Source of the DNA: JBDKJS01 sp039806065
GTDB lineage: Bacteria > Bacteroidota > Bacteroidia > AKYH767-A > 2013-40CM-41-45
DNA length: 10,894 nucleotides
Direction of reading: 5' to 3'
Assembly (NCBI GenBank): GCA_039806065.1
Contig: JBDKJS010000106.1
Coordinates: 1-10,894, forward strand
The position numbers were made by a program, and so were the translations under genes. Under the pieces are notes generated by a model. It was not told where the DNA came from. It did not search any database and worked only from the letters and a program-made list of their open reading frames with translations. Below are positions 1-6,897 of this stretch, piece by piece; within the stretch, counting starts at the first letter, position 1, and each line of letters begins with the position of its first letter.

Positions 1-518
1 GAAATAATTTCTTGAAATTTGGTAGCTAAAGGTATGGCAGCAGATAATAGCAACTTGCCCTTGTTCATTTTCAATTGTTCAATAGCGACTAAGATGGAAG
101 ATTGCGTTTTTTCACCAAATCCTTTATAATTTAATAGCCTATTCTCATTGCAGGCATAACTGAGTTCTGCAATAGAAGTAATTTCCATTTCTTTCCATAG
201 AATTTTAACTTTCTTTGGACCTAGTCCTTTAAGTGCTAACATTTGCACAACCCCTTCAGGAGTATTTGCTAACAAGGATTGAAGAAGTGGGAATGTGCTG
301 TCAAAAACAATTGCTTTTAAATGGGTAACCATAGTCTTACTGAATCCTTCCAATCCATCGAATGCCTCAGCAGACAGTGCAGCTATGGGTTCAGGCATTC
401 TTTCTAGTTTAAATGCAACACTTGAATAGCCTCTAGTTTTAAACTCATTTTCGCCATGTAGCTCTAGCAAGGTAGCTGCTTGCTTCATCATAGAAGCAAT
501 TTCTTTATTGGTAATCAT
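1..518 (-). CDS. polX: DNA polymerase/3'-5' exonuclease PolX, N-terminal 172 residues (runs off left edge)
   Basis: Family-X DNA polymerases with a C-terminal PHP exonuclease act in gap filling and base-excision repair. Only the N-terminal 172 residues are visible; the family is usually around 550-570 aa, so the polymerase palm and PHP domain lie beyond the left edge. The translation starts MITNKEIASM and has the Pol-beta-like helical domain at about residues 5-45, with the family-typical LLELHGENEFKTRGY. Helix-hairpin-helix DNA-binding motifs follow at about 94-110 (ALKGLGPKKVKILWKEM) and 128-147 (LLNYKGFGEKTQSSILVAIE). The motif expected near 54-69 is degenerate: it reads LEGFSKTMV where a GxG is usual. 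The ATG at 518-516 shares its A with the TAA stop of the upstream rhomboid-deaminase gene (TAATG), which supports this start and suggests translational coupling. Catalytic residues cannot be checked here. Confidence 0.9.
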   Translation of the reverse strand, partial: MITNKEIASMMKQAATLLELHGENEFKTRGYSSVAFKLERMPEPIAALSAEAFDGLEGFSKTMVTHLKAIVFDSTFPLLQSLLANTPEGVVQMLALKGLGPKKVKILWKEMEITSIAELSYACNENRLLNYKGFGEKTQSSILVAIEQLKMNKGKLLLSAAIPLATKFQEII

Positions 519-2827
519 TATTGAATAGTTGTATGATTAAATTCTTGTACATCAAACAGTCCTTTATCTGTCATTTTAAGCTTTGGGATAACTGGTAATG
601 CCATAAATGAAAGGGTCATATATGGTGCGTTGAGCAAACAGCCAGCTTCTTTCACCATCTTACTTAACCGGCTATACTGATCAGATAAAAGTTCTATTGG
701 TTCATTACTCATAATACCGCCTATTGGCAGCGGGAGTATATTTTTATTTTCAGCGTGGCAATAACTTAAACCACCCTTCGATGAAATAATAATATTAATA
801 GCAGCTGCAATGTCTTCATCATTGGTGCCTAAAGCAATAATATTGTGCGAATCGTGCGCTACAGACGATGCAAAAGCACCTTTCTTTAAACCAACGCCAT
901 GAATAAATCCTACGGCAGGAATTGCATCAAAATACCTATTGACCACTACTATTTTTAAAACATCAGTCTCCACATTTGATTGCAATTTACCCATGACCAA
1001 AGCTGCTTTGGCGAATTTAGAATCTGTAATTAATTGACCATCATAAGGCACAATACATTTAACCATTTCACTATTAGCCATTACTTCAAGTTGAATTGTT
1101 CTAATATAGCTGCAATTAAAATTATTGATCAATTTTGATGAGACAAATGGCAAAAAGCACTTTAGTCCATCTGCCACAAAAGCTCCATTGATAAATGTTT
1201 TTGTTATTTTAAAATTTTTTAAATTATCTATTTCAATAAAATCAGCCTTATCACCTATTCTGAGTGCCCCATTTTGCAGTCGATAATGATTCAAGGGATT
1301 TATACAAGCTGCCTTTAAGACATCAAATAAATTATACCCTAAACTGATTGCGCGCTTAACTAAGAGATTGATATGACCAAATTGAAGATCGTCTGGGTGT
1401 TTGTCATCACTACAAAACATCACCTTCTCAGGATCTATGTTTAGAAGCGGAATGAGTGCTTCGAAATTTTTTGCAGCACTTCCTTCCCTTATTAAGATAT
1501 TAACCCCCTTCTCCATCTTCGCCTTCGCTTCTTCAAATGCAGTGCATTCATGGTCTGTTGTAATGCCATTGGAAAAGTAAGAATCCATATCAGCACCTGT
1601 CAGCCCTGGAGCATGGCCGTCAATAGGAACATTGAATTTTTTGGCCAAATTTATTTTCTCTAACATATCGGCATCACCGCTTATAACACCAGGAAAATTC
1701 ATTACTTCAGCTAGGTATTTTAATTTTCCATTTAAAAAATAAGGTGCAATATCCTTAGCTGTTATAGAAGCTCCAGCAGTTTCAAACAAGGTTGCGGGAA
1801 CACAACTTGGAGCACCAAGATGAATATGCATAGGTGTTGTAGAAGCGCTTTCTATCATAAAATTTATTCCATCCATACCCATAACGTTTGCTATTTCGTG
1901 AGGATCGCTAATGGTAGCAATGGTGCCATGAATCAGTGCAGCTCTGCTAAATTCATAAGGGGTGAGCATACTGCTTTCAATATGCACATGAGCATCAATA
2001 AAACCAGGTAGTATATAGGGTGCGTTGGGTAATGGAGCTCCATGGTTTAATATTTGAACAATGATTCCATTTTGAATCTGAACAGTAGCATAAAAAATTT
2101 CACGATTATGCAAATCAATTAAATTAGCTTTGATAGCATTTAACTGCTGAAGTTGTGTCACATTGAAGGTATTAGTTGTTGAAGAAGTAGTACTAAAAGC
2201 CTCATCAATCCTTTTCATAGCCTCAGCATAGTTGATATAATCTTGATGATTTTTATCGCTGAATAAATGGTCTTTAAGAGCTACTGGTTCTTTGATAAAT
2301 AATGCACAAATTAATCCTGCCAATGCACCAAATAGGTGCCCATCCCAACTAATATTTGGATTGTAAGGCAGTAAACCCCAAACTAAACTGCCATAAACAA
2401 AAATTAGCAGAAACGCTATTCCGGCCAAACGTTTACTATTAGACATTAGGCCGCTAACACAAATAAAGGTAATATACCCGTAGACTAAACCACTAGCTCC
2501 TATGTGTAAATTAGCTCTACCTGCCATCCAAAGCCAAAGGCCTGAAGCAATCCAAACGGTGATTGTAATCAGCAATCGATGGCTTTTATAATAATAAGAG
2601 ATAACCATCAAAGCTACCGTTAGAGGAATGATGTTGGAGAGCAGATGATCCAAATTTGCATGTACCAGTGGCATAGTAAATATTGCGGTCCACCGCTCTA
2701 ATACTCTTGGTATTATTCCAAAAGTGCGCACTTCGATTATTCCATCAAGCTGAAGTAAAAAGCAACCAACAATTAAACTAACTAGGCCTATAGGAAGAAG
2801 CCAATAAAAGAAGCGCACCATATCCAA
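518..2827 (-). CDS. Rhomboid intramembrane serine protease fused to adenine deaminase
   Basis: One uninterrupted 769-codon frame holds two full domains. Residues 1-180 are a six-helix rhomboid protease: helices at about 8-28, 61-79, 84-102, 109-126, 132-151 and 162-178. It has the H61-x3-N65 motif, catalytic Ser112 in GASGLVYG and catalytic His164 in DGHLFGALAG. Residues about 181-228 form a charged, then Ser/Thr-rich linker (FSTTSSTTNT at 211-220). Residues about 229-769 are a full-length amidohydrolase-family adenine deaminase (adenine + H2O to hypoxanthine + NH3, purine salvage). Metal and active-site motifs are kept: H280/H282 (DAHVH), SDPHE at 307-311, H405 (DGHAPG), H426-E427, D474-D475 (SDDKHPDD) and H658/H661 (AHDSHN). 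A six-helix rhomboid has both ends in the cytoplasm, so the deaminase would sit there, tethered to the inner membrane. These genes are normally separate. Loss of a stop codon in this genome, or an assembly error, is the alternative. Met204 could start a free deaminase. The start at 2827 places two residues (MD) before a second Met at 2821. Confidence 0.88.
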   Translation of the reverse strand: MDMVRFFYWLLPIGLVSLIVGCFLLQLDGIIEVRTFGIIPRVLERWTAIFTMPLVHANLDHLLSNIIPLTVALMVISYYYKSHRLLITITVWIASGLWLWMAGRANLHIGASGLVYGYITFICVSGLMSNSKRLAGIAFLLIFVYGSLVWGLLPYNPNISWDGHLFGALAGLICALFIKEPVALKDHLFSDKNHQDYINYAEAMKRIDEAFSTTSSTTNTFNVTQLQQLNAIKANLIDLHNREIFYATVQIQNGIIVQILNHGAPLPNAPYILPGFIDAHVHIESSMLTPYEFSRAALIHGTIATISDPHEIANVMGMDGINFMIESASTTPMHIHLGAPSCVPATLFETAGASITAKDIAPYFLNGKLKYLAEVMNFPGVISGDADMLEKINLAKKFNVPIDGHAPGLTGADMDSYFSNGITTDHECTAFEEAKAKMEKGVNILIREGSAAKNFEALIPLLNIDPEKVMFCSDDKHPDDLQFGHINLLVKRAISLGYNLFDVLKAACINPLNHYRLQNGALRIGDKADFIEIDNLKNFKITKTFINGAFVADGLKCFLPFVSSKLINNFNCSYIRTIQLEVMANSEMVKCIVPYDGQLITDSKFAKAALVMGKLQSNVETDVLKIVVVNRYFDAIPAVGFIHGVGLKKGAFASSVAHDSHNIIALGTNDEDIAAAINIIISSKGGLSYCHAENKNILPLPIGGIMSNEPIELLSDQYSRLSKMVKEAGCLLNAPYMTLSFMALPVIPKLKMTDKGLFDVQEFNHTTIQ

Positions 2828-2840
2828 ACAAAAGTAAATA

Positions 2841-2873
2841 CAAATTTATATCAGCGAAAAAAAATGGATCAAA
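2841..2873 (-). promoter_or_regulatory. Bacteroidota-type promoter for the rhomboid-deaminase gene
   Basis: On the minus strand a TTTG (2873-2870) is followed after 21 bp by TAAATTTG (2848-2841), a full match to the Bacteroidota -7 element TAnnTTTG at an accepted spacing. Transcription would begin near 2836, only about 8 nt before the ATG at 2827, so the mRNA would have almost no leader, or translation may use the second ATG at 2821. The assignment rests on consensus only. Confidence 0.55.
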
Positions 2874-2913
2874 AAGATCAACAATATTAATTAAGAAAAT
2901 TTACTTTTACACC

Positions 2914-5022
2914 ATGATGCCATCAGATTTTTTAAATCAAGAAATCACCTATTTGAAAGGAGTAGGACCGCAACGTGCATTAATACTAAGTAAAGAATTA
3001 GAAATAAAAACCTACAAGGACCTTATAGAACACTATCCATTCAGGTATGTAGATAGAAGTAAGTTTTATAAAATAGCGGAGCTTTCAGATTCATTTCCTT
3101 ACATACAAGTAAGAGGAACGCTAGTAAGTTTGGTAATCAAAGGAGAGAAAAAAAAACAAGTGATGGTGGGTAAGCTAAAGGATGAAACTGGTATACTAGA
3201 ATTAGTATGGTTTGCAGGCTTAAAATATTTAAAAGAGCATTTTCAATTAAATCAATCCTATATAGCCTTTGGAAAGCCTAGTAGTTTTAATGGCAACATA
3301 AGCATCAGTCATCCGGAAATGGAGTTAGCACAGGGGGCCACTAATACAATGGCAACTACACTAATGCCAGTTTACAGCACCACTGAAAAAAGTAAATTTG
3401 CAAAAATAGATAGTAAAACACTGTTAAAACTTGAACACACTTTAGTTGCCCAGCTTCCCAATAATCTGGCAGAAACACTTTGTGCAAACATAATAAATGA
3501 TGAAAATTTAATTAGCAGAAGGGATGCATTGTATCATATACATAAACCAGCGAATGCCGAAATTTTGATTAAAGCACAAGAGCGATTAAAATTTGAAGAA
3601 CTATTTTTTTTACAATTAAAAATTCTATATCAACGGTCGCTTACCAATTTGAAATACAAAGGCCAGGTCTATTCGCGAGTTGGAAATTATTTTAATCAAT
3701 TCTTCAAGGAGCACCTCCCCTTTCCTCTAACCAATGCACAAAAACGGGTAATCAAAGAAATAAGAAACGACTGTGCAACCGGAAGGCAGATGAATAGGTT
3801 GCTCCAGGGTGATGTAGGTAGTGGAAAAACTCTTGTAGCGTTGATGAGTATGCTCATTTCCTTGGATAATGGATGCCAAAACTGTATGATGGCCCCTACA
3901 GAGATTTTAGCACACCAGCACTATCAAACAGTTAAAGAATTATTAAAAGATTTACCAGTTGAGGTTGCCCTGCTTACTGGATCTATCAAGGGAAAAGCAA
4001 GAAAACAAATCTTAGATTCGCTTGCTGATGGCTGCATTCATATACTCATTGGCACACATGCCGTTATTGAAGATGAGGTAATATTTAAAAATTTGGGCTT
4101 TGTGGTGATCGATGAGCAACATCGATTTGGAGTAGCACAGCGAGCAAAACTGTGGAAAAAAAACAATCTTAGGCCACATGTTTTGGTAATGACAGCTACA
4201 CCCATCCCACGTACTTTGTCCATGACACTATATGGCGATTTGGATGTGAGTGTTATGGATGAACTACCTCCGGGAAGGAAGCCCATAAAAACCTTGGTTA
4301 GATTTGACAAATCTCGATTAGAAGTTTTTGGATTTATTAAAAGTCAAATTAAAATAGGACATCAAATTTATATCGTTTACCCATTGATTGCTGAGTCTGA
4401 GAAAGTAGATTTGGCCAACCTGGAAGAGGGATATCAAGAAATTATTCATCACTTTCCTGAACCGGAATTTAAGGTGAGTGTGGTTCATGGTAAAATGCAT
4501 CATGCAGATAAGGAAAGAGAAATGAATAGATTTATAAAAGGCAATACCCAACTCATGGTCGCTACATCAGTAATAGAAGTTGGAGTGAACATACCCAATG
4601 CCAATGTAATAGTGATTGAGAATGCCGAACGTTTCGGATTGGCGCAACTTCACCAATTAAGAGGTCGTGTGGGCCGTGGAGCCGAACATAGTTTTTGTAT
4701 TTTGATGGCAGGAAATAAGTTAAGTCATATAGCCAAACAAAGATTAAAGGCCATGGTAGAAAGTAATGATGGGTTTAAATTGGCAGAACTTGACCTAACT
4801 TTGCGAGGACCAGGCGATATGGAAGGAACTCAGCAAAGTGGAATTTTAAATTTAAAACTTGCCGACTTGGCTAAAGACCAAAATATATTAATTCGTGCTC
4901 GTGCGGCAGCCATAAGAACATTGGAATTAGATCCAGATTTGAGTAAGGAAGAAAATAAGTTAATGAGAAATCATTTTTTTGAAACTTATAAGATAAAAAC
5001 CGTGTGGAGCGCCATTAGCTAA
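2914..5022 (+). CDS. recG: ATP-dependent DNA helicase RecG
   Basis: RecG is a monomeric branch-migrating helicase that regresses stalled replication forks and processes Holliday junctions and R-loops. The 702-aa length is usual for the family. The N-terminal wedge (OB-fold) domain covers roughly residues 60-150, after a short helical region with a YLKGVGPQRA helix-hairpin-like motif at 13-22. Helicase motifs are in order: Walker A GDVGSGKT at 299-306, Walker B box DEQH at 400-403, motif III MTATPIPRT at 426-434, motif V VATSVIEVGVNIPNA at 549-563 and motif VI QLRGRVGRG at 581-589. The RecG-specific TRG region follows at about 628-642 (LTLRGPGDMEGTQQSG), and it couples ATP hydrolysis to translocation. 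Two adjacent ATGs (2914, 2917) are possible starts; the first is taken. The gene is divergent from the rhomboid-deaminase gene across 86 bp, and no other gene shares its transcript before the hairpin at 5069. No key residue is missing. Confidence 0.98.
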   Translation: MMPSDFLNQEITYLKGVGPQRALILSKELEIKTYKDLIEHYPFRYVDRSKFYKIAELSDSFPYIQVRGTLVSLVIKGEKKKQVMVGKLKDETGILELVWFAGLKYLKEHFQLNQSYIAFGKPSSFNGNISISHPEMELAQGATNTMATTLMPVYSTTEKSKFAKIDSKTLLKLEHTLVAQLPNNLAETLCANIINDENLISRRDALYHIHKPANAEILIKAQERLKFEELFFLQLKILYQRSLTNLKYKGQVYSRVGNYFNQFFKEHLPFPLTNAQKRVIKEIRNDCATGRQMNRLLQGDVGSGKTLVALMSMLISLDNGCQNCMMAPTEILAHQHYQTVKELLKDLPVEVALLTGSIKGKARKQILDSLADGCIHILIGTHAVIEDEVIFKNLGFVVIDEQHRFGVAQRAKLWKKNNLRPHVLVMTATPIPRTLSMTLYGDLDVSVMDELPPGRKPIKTLVRFDKSRLEVFGFIKSQIKIGHQIYIVYPLIAESEKVDLANLEEGYQEIIHHFPEPEFKVSVVHGKMHHADKEREMNRFIKGNTQLMVATSVIEVGVNIPNANVIVIENAERFGLAQLHQLRGRVGRGAEHSFCILMAGNKLSHIAKQRLKAMVESNDGFKLAELDLTLRGPGDMEGTQQSGILNLKLADLAKDQNILIRARAAAIRTLELDPDLSKEENKLMRNHFFETYKIKTVWSAIS

Positions 5023-5068
5023 TTGTTTTTGTGTATTGTTATTGGCAATGATAAATTTTATCTTTTAA

Positions 5069-5100
5069 AAAGAGGAGTAAGGGATAATTTACTCCTCTTT
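5069..5100. terminator. Intrinsic terminator, probably bidirectional, between recG and the convergent gene
   Basis: A perfect 12-bp inverted repeat (AAAGAGGAGTAA at 5069-5080, complement at 5089-5100) encloses an 8-nt loop. It begins 46 nt after the recG stop. The distal arm ends in TTT on the plus strand, and on the minus strand the arm runs into a run of T (5071-5067). It could therefore stop both recG and the convergent 180-aa gene that ends at 5258. The U-tract is weak on the plus side. Confidence 0.75.
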
Positions 5101-5257
5101 AATTAAAAATACCTTACGGGGCATTTGCTAACCTAAACCTAAACTTAAAAGGAAAGAACGTTGTTAAACTTTGATGATTCAAAGAAACAACTTGCTCTGT
5201 CAAAAGCTTAGTGCAAATGTGTAAATGGTCTTATTGAATGAGTAGTTGGTAGATAGA

Positions 5258-5800
5258 CTAATCTTTTTCCTTTTTCTCACCAGTAAATTTATCAGTTTGG
5301 TATTTAAAAAGTACATTAAAGGTGGTTAAACTACCATAACACCTGGTAATATACTGCTGCATGTTTAATTTCTCTTCTGCTGGCAATAAATCATTGCTAT
5401 TGATGCGCTGCTCTAATACTCTCAATCTATCCCTAAGCATAATGATTTTATTAAAAAAACCTTCTATTGGAATTTCCACAGGTTTTAACTCTTTATCAGC
5501 AGGCTGGATTAAAATTTTCCCACCTTGCCATTTGGGAGCCAACTCTACTCTCTCTGTTACATCAGTAAATTTCTCGTATAAATTTCTAAGCAACTCTTGA
5601 ATATCAGAAAGGCTCACCAAATCTTGATCCTGATCATAGGCATCAAGAATAGTTATTTCATTTGCATAGCGGTCTACCTCTCTCAGCCCGTGATCCATAA
5701 AAGTAATTTGATAAATATCGGGCTTCACTTGGATGATCACACCGTTACCATATTGTGCATGCGATACCCTACTCCCTATTCCTAATTGAAATGATTTCAT
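5258..5800 (-). CDS. Conserved Bacteroidota protein with CarD/Tudor-like N-terminus
   Basis: The function is not known. The first 50 or so residues of this 180-aa protein have the pattern GSRVSHAQYGNGVI (9-22) followed by alternating hydrophobic strands to about 52. This resembles the small SH3/Tudor-like barrel seen in CarD-type RNA-polymerase-binding proteins and in UvrD/PcrA C-termini. Residues 60-85 are acidic and helical. A WQGG turn at 91-94 leads into a short strand region, and 113-165 is mainly helical (RDRLRVLEQRIN at 123-134, then YITRCYGSLTTFNVLF at 150-165). The tail (170-180) is highly charged. There is no signal peptide or membrane segment, so it is probably cytoplasmic. The second half looks strongly conserved, and I recall similar proteins of unknown function in this phylum, but I cannot run a search. 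The start at 5800 has a promoter-like element just upstream. A role in binding nucleic acid or RNA polymerase is inference from the barrel pattern alone. Confidence 0.8.
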   Translation of the reverse strand: MKSFQLGIGSRVSHAQYGNGVIIQVKPDIYQITFMDHGLREVDRYANEITILDAYDQDQDLVSLSDIQELLRNLYEKFTDVTERVELAPKWQGGKILIQPADKELKPVEIPIEGFFNKIIMLRDRLRVLEQRINSNDLLPAEEKLNMQQYITRCYGSLTTFNVLFKYQTDKFTGEKKEKD

Positions 5801-5814
5801 AAAAAATGTTTTTG

Positions 5815-5845
5815 CAAATATACAGCATTCAATATTTCAATTAAA
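5815..5845 (-). promoter_or_regulatory. Probable promoter of the 180-aa protein gene
   Basis: On the minus strand TATATTTG (5822-5815) fully matches the -7 consensus TAnnTTTG. The -33 position, 19 bp upstream, holds TTTA (5845-5842), three of four bases of TTTG. The -7 box ends about 15 nt before the ATG at 5800, again giving a very short leader. No equally good element faces the divergent gene at 5879. Confidence 0.45.
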
Positions 5846-5878
5846 TTGCATCACTAAGTACGTTTTAAACATTGTATA

Positions 5879-6469
5879 ATGTCCCAAACTTCCAGCAACC
5901 CAAATAATATTTTGCAAAAGTTTACTTTAAGAAGTTGGAGCGGAATTTCTATTGGCTCTGTTGCTTTACTCACTCTTGTTTTCATCTACCGAAGTTTACA
6001 CCACCATTGGTATTCTGATCAATTATTAGTGTATCTCTTGAATGAAGATCATAGCATTAACAGATCCACTTTATCATTACTCATAAAATCATTAGGCACG
6101 TTTATGCTTGCAACTGTGGTTATGGGTTATGGGGTTGGCAGTTTTTTGCATGGCTCCAACCTACCTCGGGTTCCTACCAAGACGTTGTTCTTATTTTGTT
6201 TTGTGGTCCTATTGGGCGGTATAGTTTGTTGGCTATTGTTGTTACATAGAGCAGTTTTTCTTTTACCAGGTGCTATGGTATTATTTTATGGACTTGCGCT
6301 ATTACAATTCAAACACAGTTATAAATTACATTATTTAGCGATGGTAGAAATTACCATCGGCTTGGTGGCCATGTACCACTATCGATACGGACCACTATAT
6401 TGGGGTGTGGGCTTCGGCTTTTTACATTTAGTATATGGATTTATGACGCTTAAAGATCACCGGCCTTAA
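5879..6469 (+). CDS. Unrecognised six-helix integral membrane protein
   Basis: I do not recognise this 196-aa protein. It has a short polar N-terminus (1-20) and about six hydrophobic segments: 22-38, 71-90, 102-122, 126-143, 152-167 and 173-189. The loop between helices 1 and 2 (about 39-70) is the only long one and carries HHHWYSDQ and acidic residues; the C-terminus ends in basic residues (LKDHRP). Helix 2 is glycine-rich (MGYGVGSF at 82-89). There is no cleavable signal peptide. The start is supported by an in-frame TAA at 5855-5857, with no other ATG between it and 5879. The gene is divergent from the CarD-like gene across 78 bp and stands alone on its strand until mgtE, 428 bp downstream. 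The composition suggests an inner-membrane protein without obvious catalytic residues; no function is assigned. Confidence 0.8.
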   Translation: MSQTSSNPNNILQKFTLRSWSGISIGSVALLTLVFIYRSLHHHWYSDQLLVYLLNEDHSINRSTLSLLIKSLGTFMLATVVMGYGVGSFLHGSNLPRVPTKTLFLFCFVVLLGGIVCWLLLLHRAVFLLPGAMVLFYGLALLQFKHSYKLHYLAMVEITIGLVAMYHYRYGPLYWGVGFGFLHLVYGFMTLKDHRP

Positions 6470-6748
6470 TTCTTATTTATTTCGATAGAGCTACCGCAAG
6501 GGAAATCGCATATCATTTATCGCAAACGATTGCAGCATCTAGTATTGGCAGTGTAAGCACTATTTTTTTAACGGCTAAAATTTTACAAATACTTACAATA
6601 AGGAGGAACAGCAGTAAAATTCTAAGAAAATGCTGAATTGAAGGTAATAGAATTGTAATAAAGCGGGTAAATGGAATAAAAAATATACAAGTTATCCTAA
6701 AACATGTTTTCTTTGCAACCAGTTTTTGTGTTCATGTTTTTCGTGTGG

Positions 6749-6781
6749 AGAGCCGTCAGATTCTGGCGGTTCTTCTTTTTT
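6749..6781 (+). terminator. Intrinsic terminator with no obvious gene directly upstream
   Basis: The hairpin AGAGCCGTCA (6749-6758) / TGGCGGTTCT (6764-6773) pairs over 10 bp with two G-T wobbles and a GATTC loop, and is followed by TCTTTTTTT (6774-6781). This is a standard rho-independent terminator for plus-strand transcription. It lies 280 nt past the stop of the membrane protein gene and about 117 nt before the mgtE start, upstream of the best mgtE promoter. It may end a long 3' UTR or a separate small RNA. Confidence 0.7.
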
Positions 6782-6811
6782 ACAATAGTGCCCATCATTG
6801 CCCAAAAATTC

Positions 6812-6842
6812 TTGACACTAAGGCTTAAAAAACCTATTTTCG
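6812..6842 (+). promoter_or_regulatory. Likely mgtE promoter
   Basis: TTGACA (6812-6817) is followed after 17 bp by TATTTT (6835-6840), a sigma-70-like pair. The same bases read as the Bacteroidota pattern TTG-N20-TATTTTCG, with one mismatch to TAnnTTTG. A start near 6848 would give a leader of about 50 nt before the mgtE ATG. A second TATTTTCG at 6855-6862 has no matching -33 element. Confidence 0.4.
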
Positions 6843-6897
6843 CCAGAAATCAATTATTTTCGAACTTGGACAGTAGTCAAGAAGGGATATCTACAAA

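Larger units (their letters stand above)
6470..6897. other. 428-bp gene-free stretch between the membrane protein gene and mgtE
   Basis: No convincing protein-coding frame is seen. The stretch holds a weak 4-bp hairpin with a T7 run at 6550-6569, an AAGGAGG (6600-6606) not followed by a usable start, a strong intrinsic terminator at 6749-6781 and a likely mgtE promoter at 6812-6842. The signature bases of RNase P RNA, SRP RNA, tmRNA and the M-box Mg2+ riboswitch were not recognised by eye. Confidence 0.6.

Noticed and set aside
1820..2011. Short plus-strand frame inside the adenine deaminase region
   Set aside because: It is antisense to conserved active-site coding sequence and has Cys/His-rich composition from the reverse frame only.
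2829..2836. Second TAnnTTTG (TACTTTTG on the minus strand) as the main promoter
   Set aside because: It lies 2 nt from the ATG and has no TTG/TTTG at the right distance upstream.
2902..2909. TACTTTTA as a recG -7 element
   Set aside because: One mismatch to consensus and no -33 element at suitable spacing, so no promoter was called.
5132..5149. Three near-identical hexamers (CCTAAA, CCTAAA, CTTAAA)
   Set aside because: Too short and imperfect to be a repeat array or attachment site; likely chance in AT-rich DNA.
6550..6569. Small hairpin (AGTG/CACT) followed by seven T, 80 nt past the membrane protein gene
   Set aside because: A 4-bp stem is too weak for a confident terminator; it is mentioned only as part of the gene-free stretch.
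6781..6897. Possible Mg2+-sensing riboswitch (M-box) before mgtE
   Set aside because: The leader from the likely promoter is only about 50 nt, and no M-box conserved elements were recognised.
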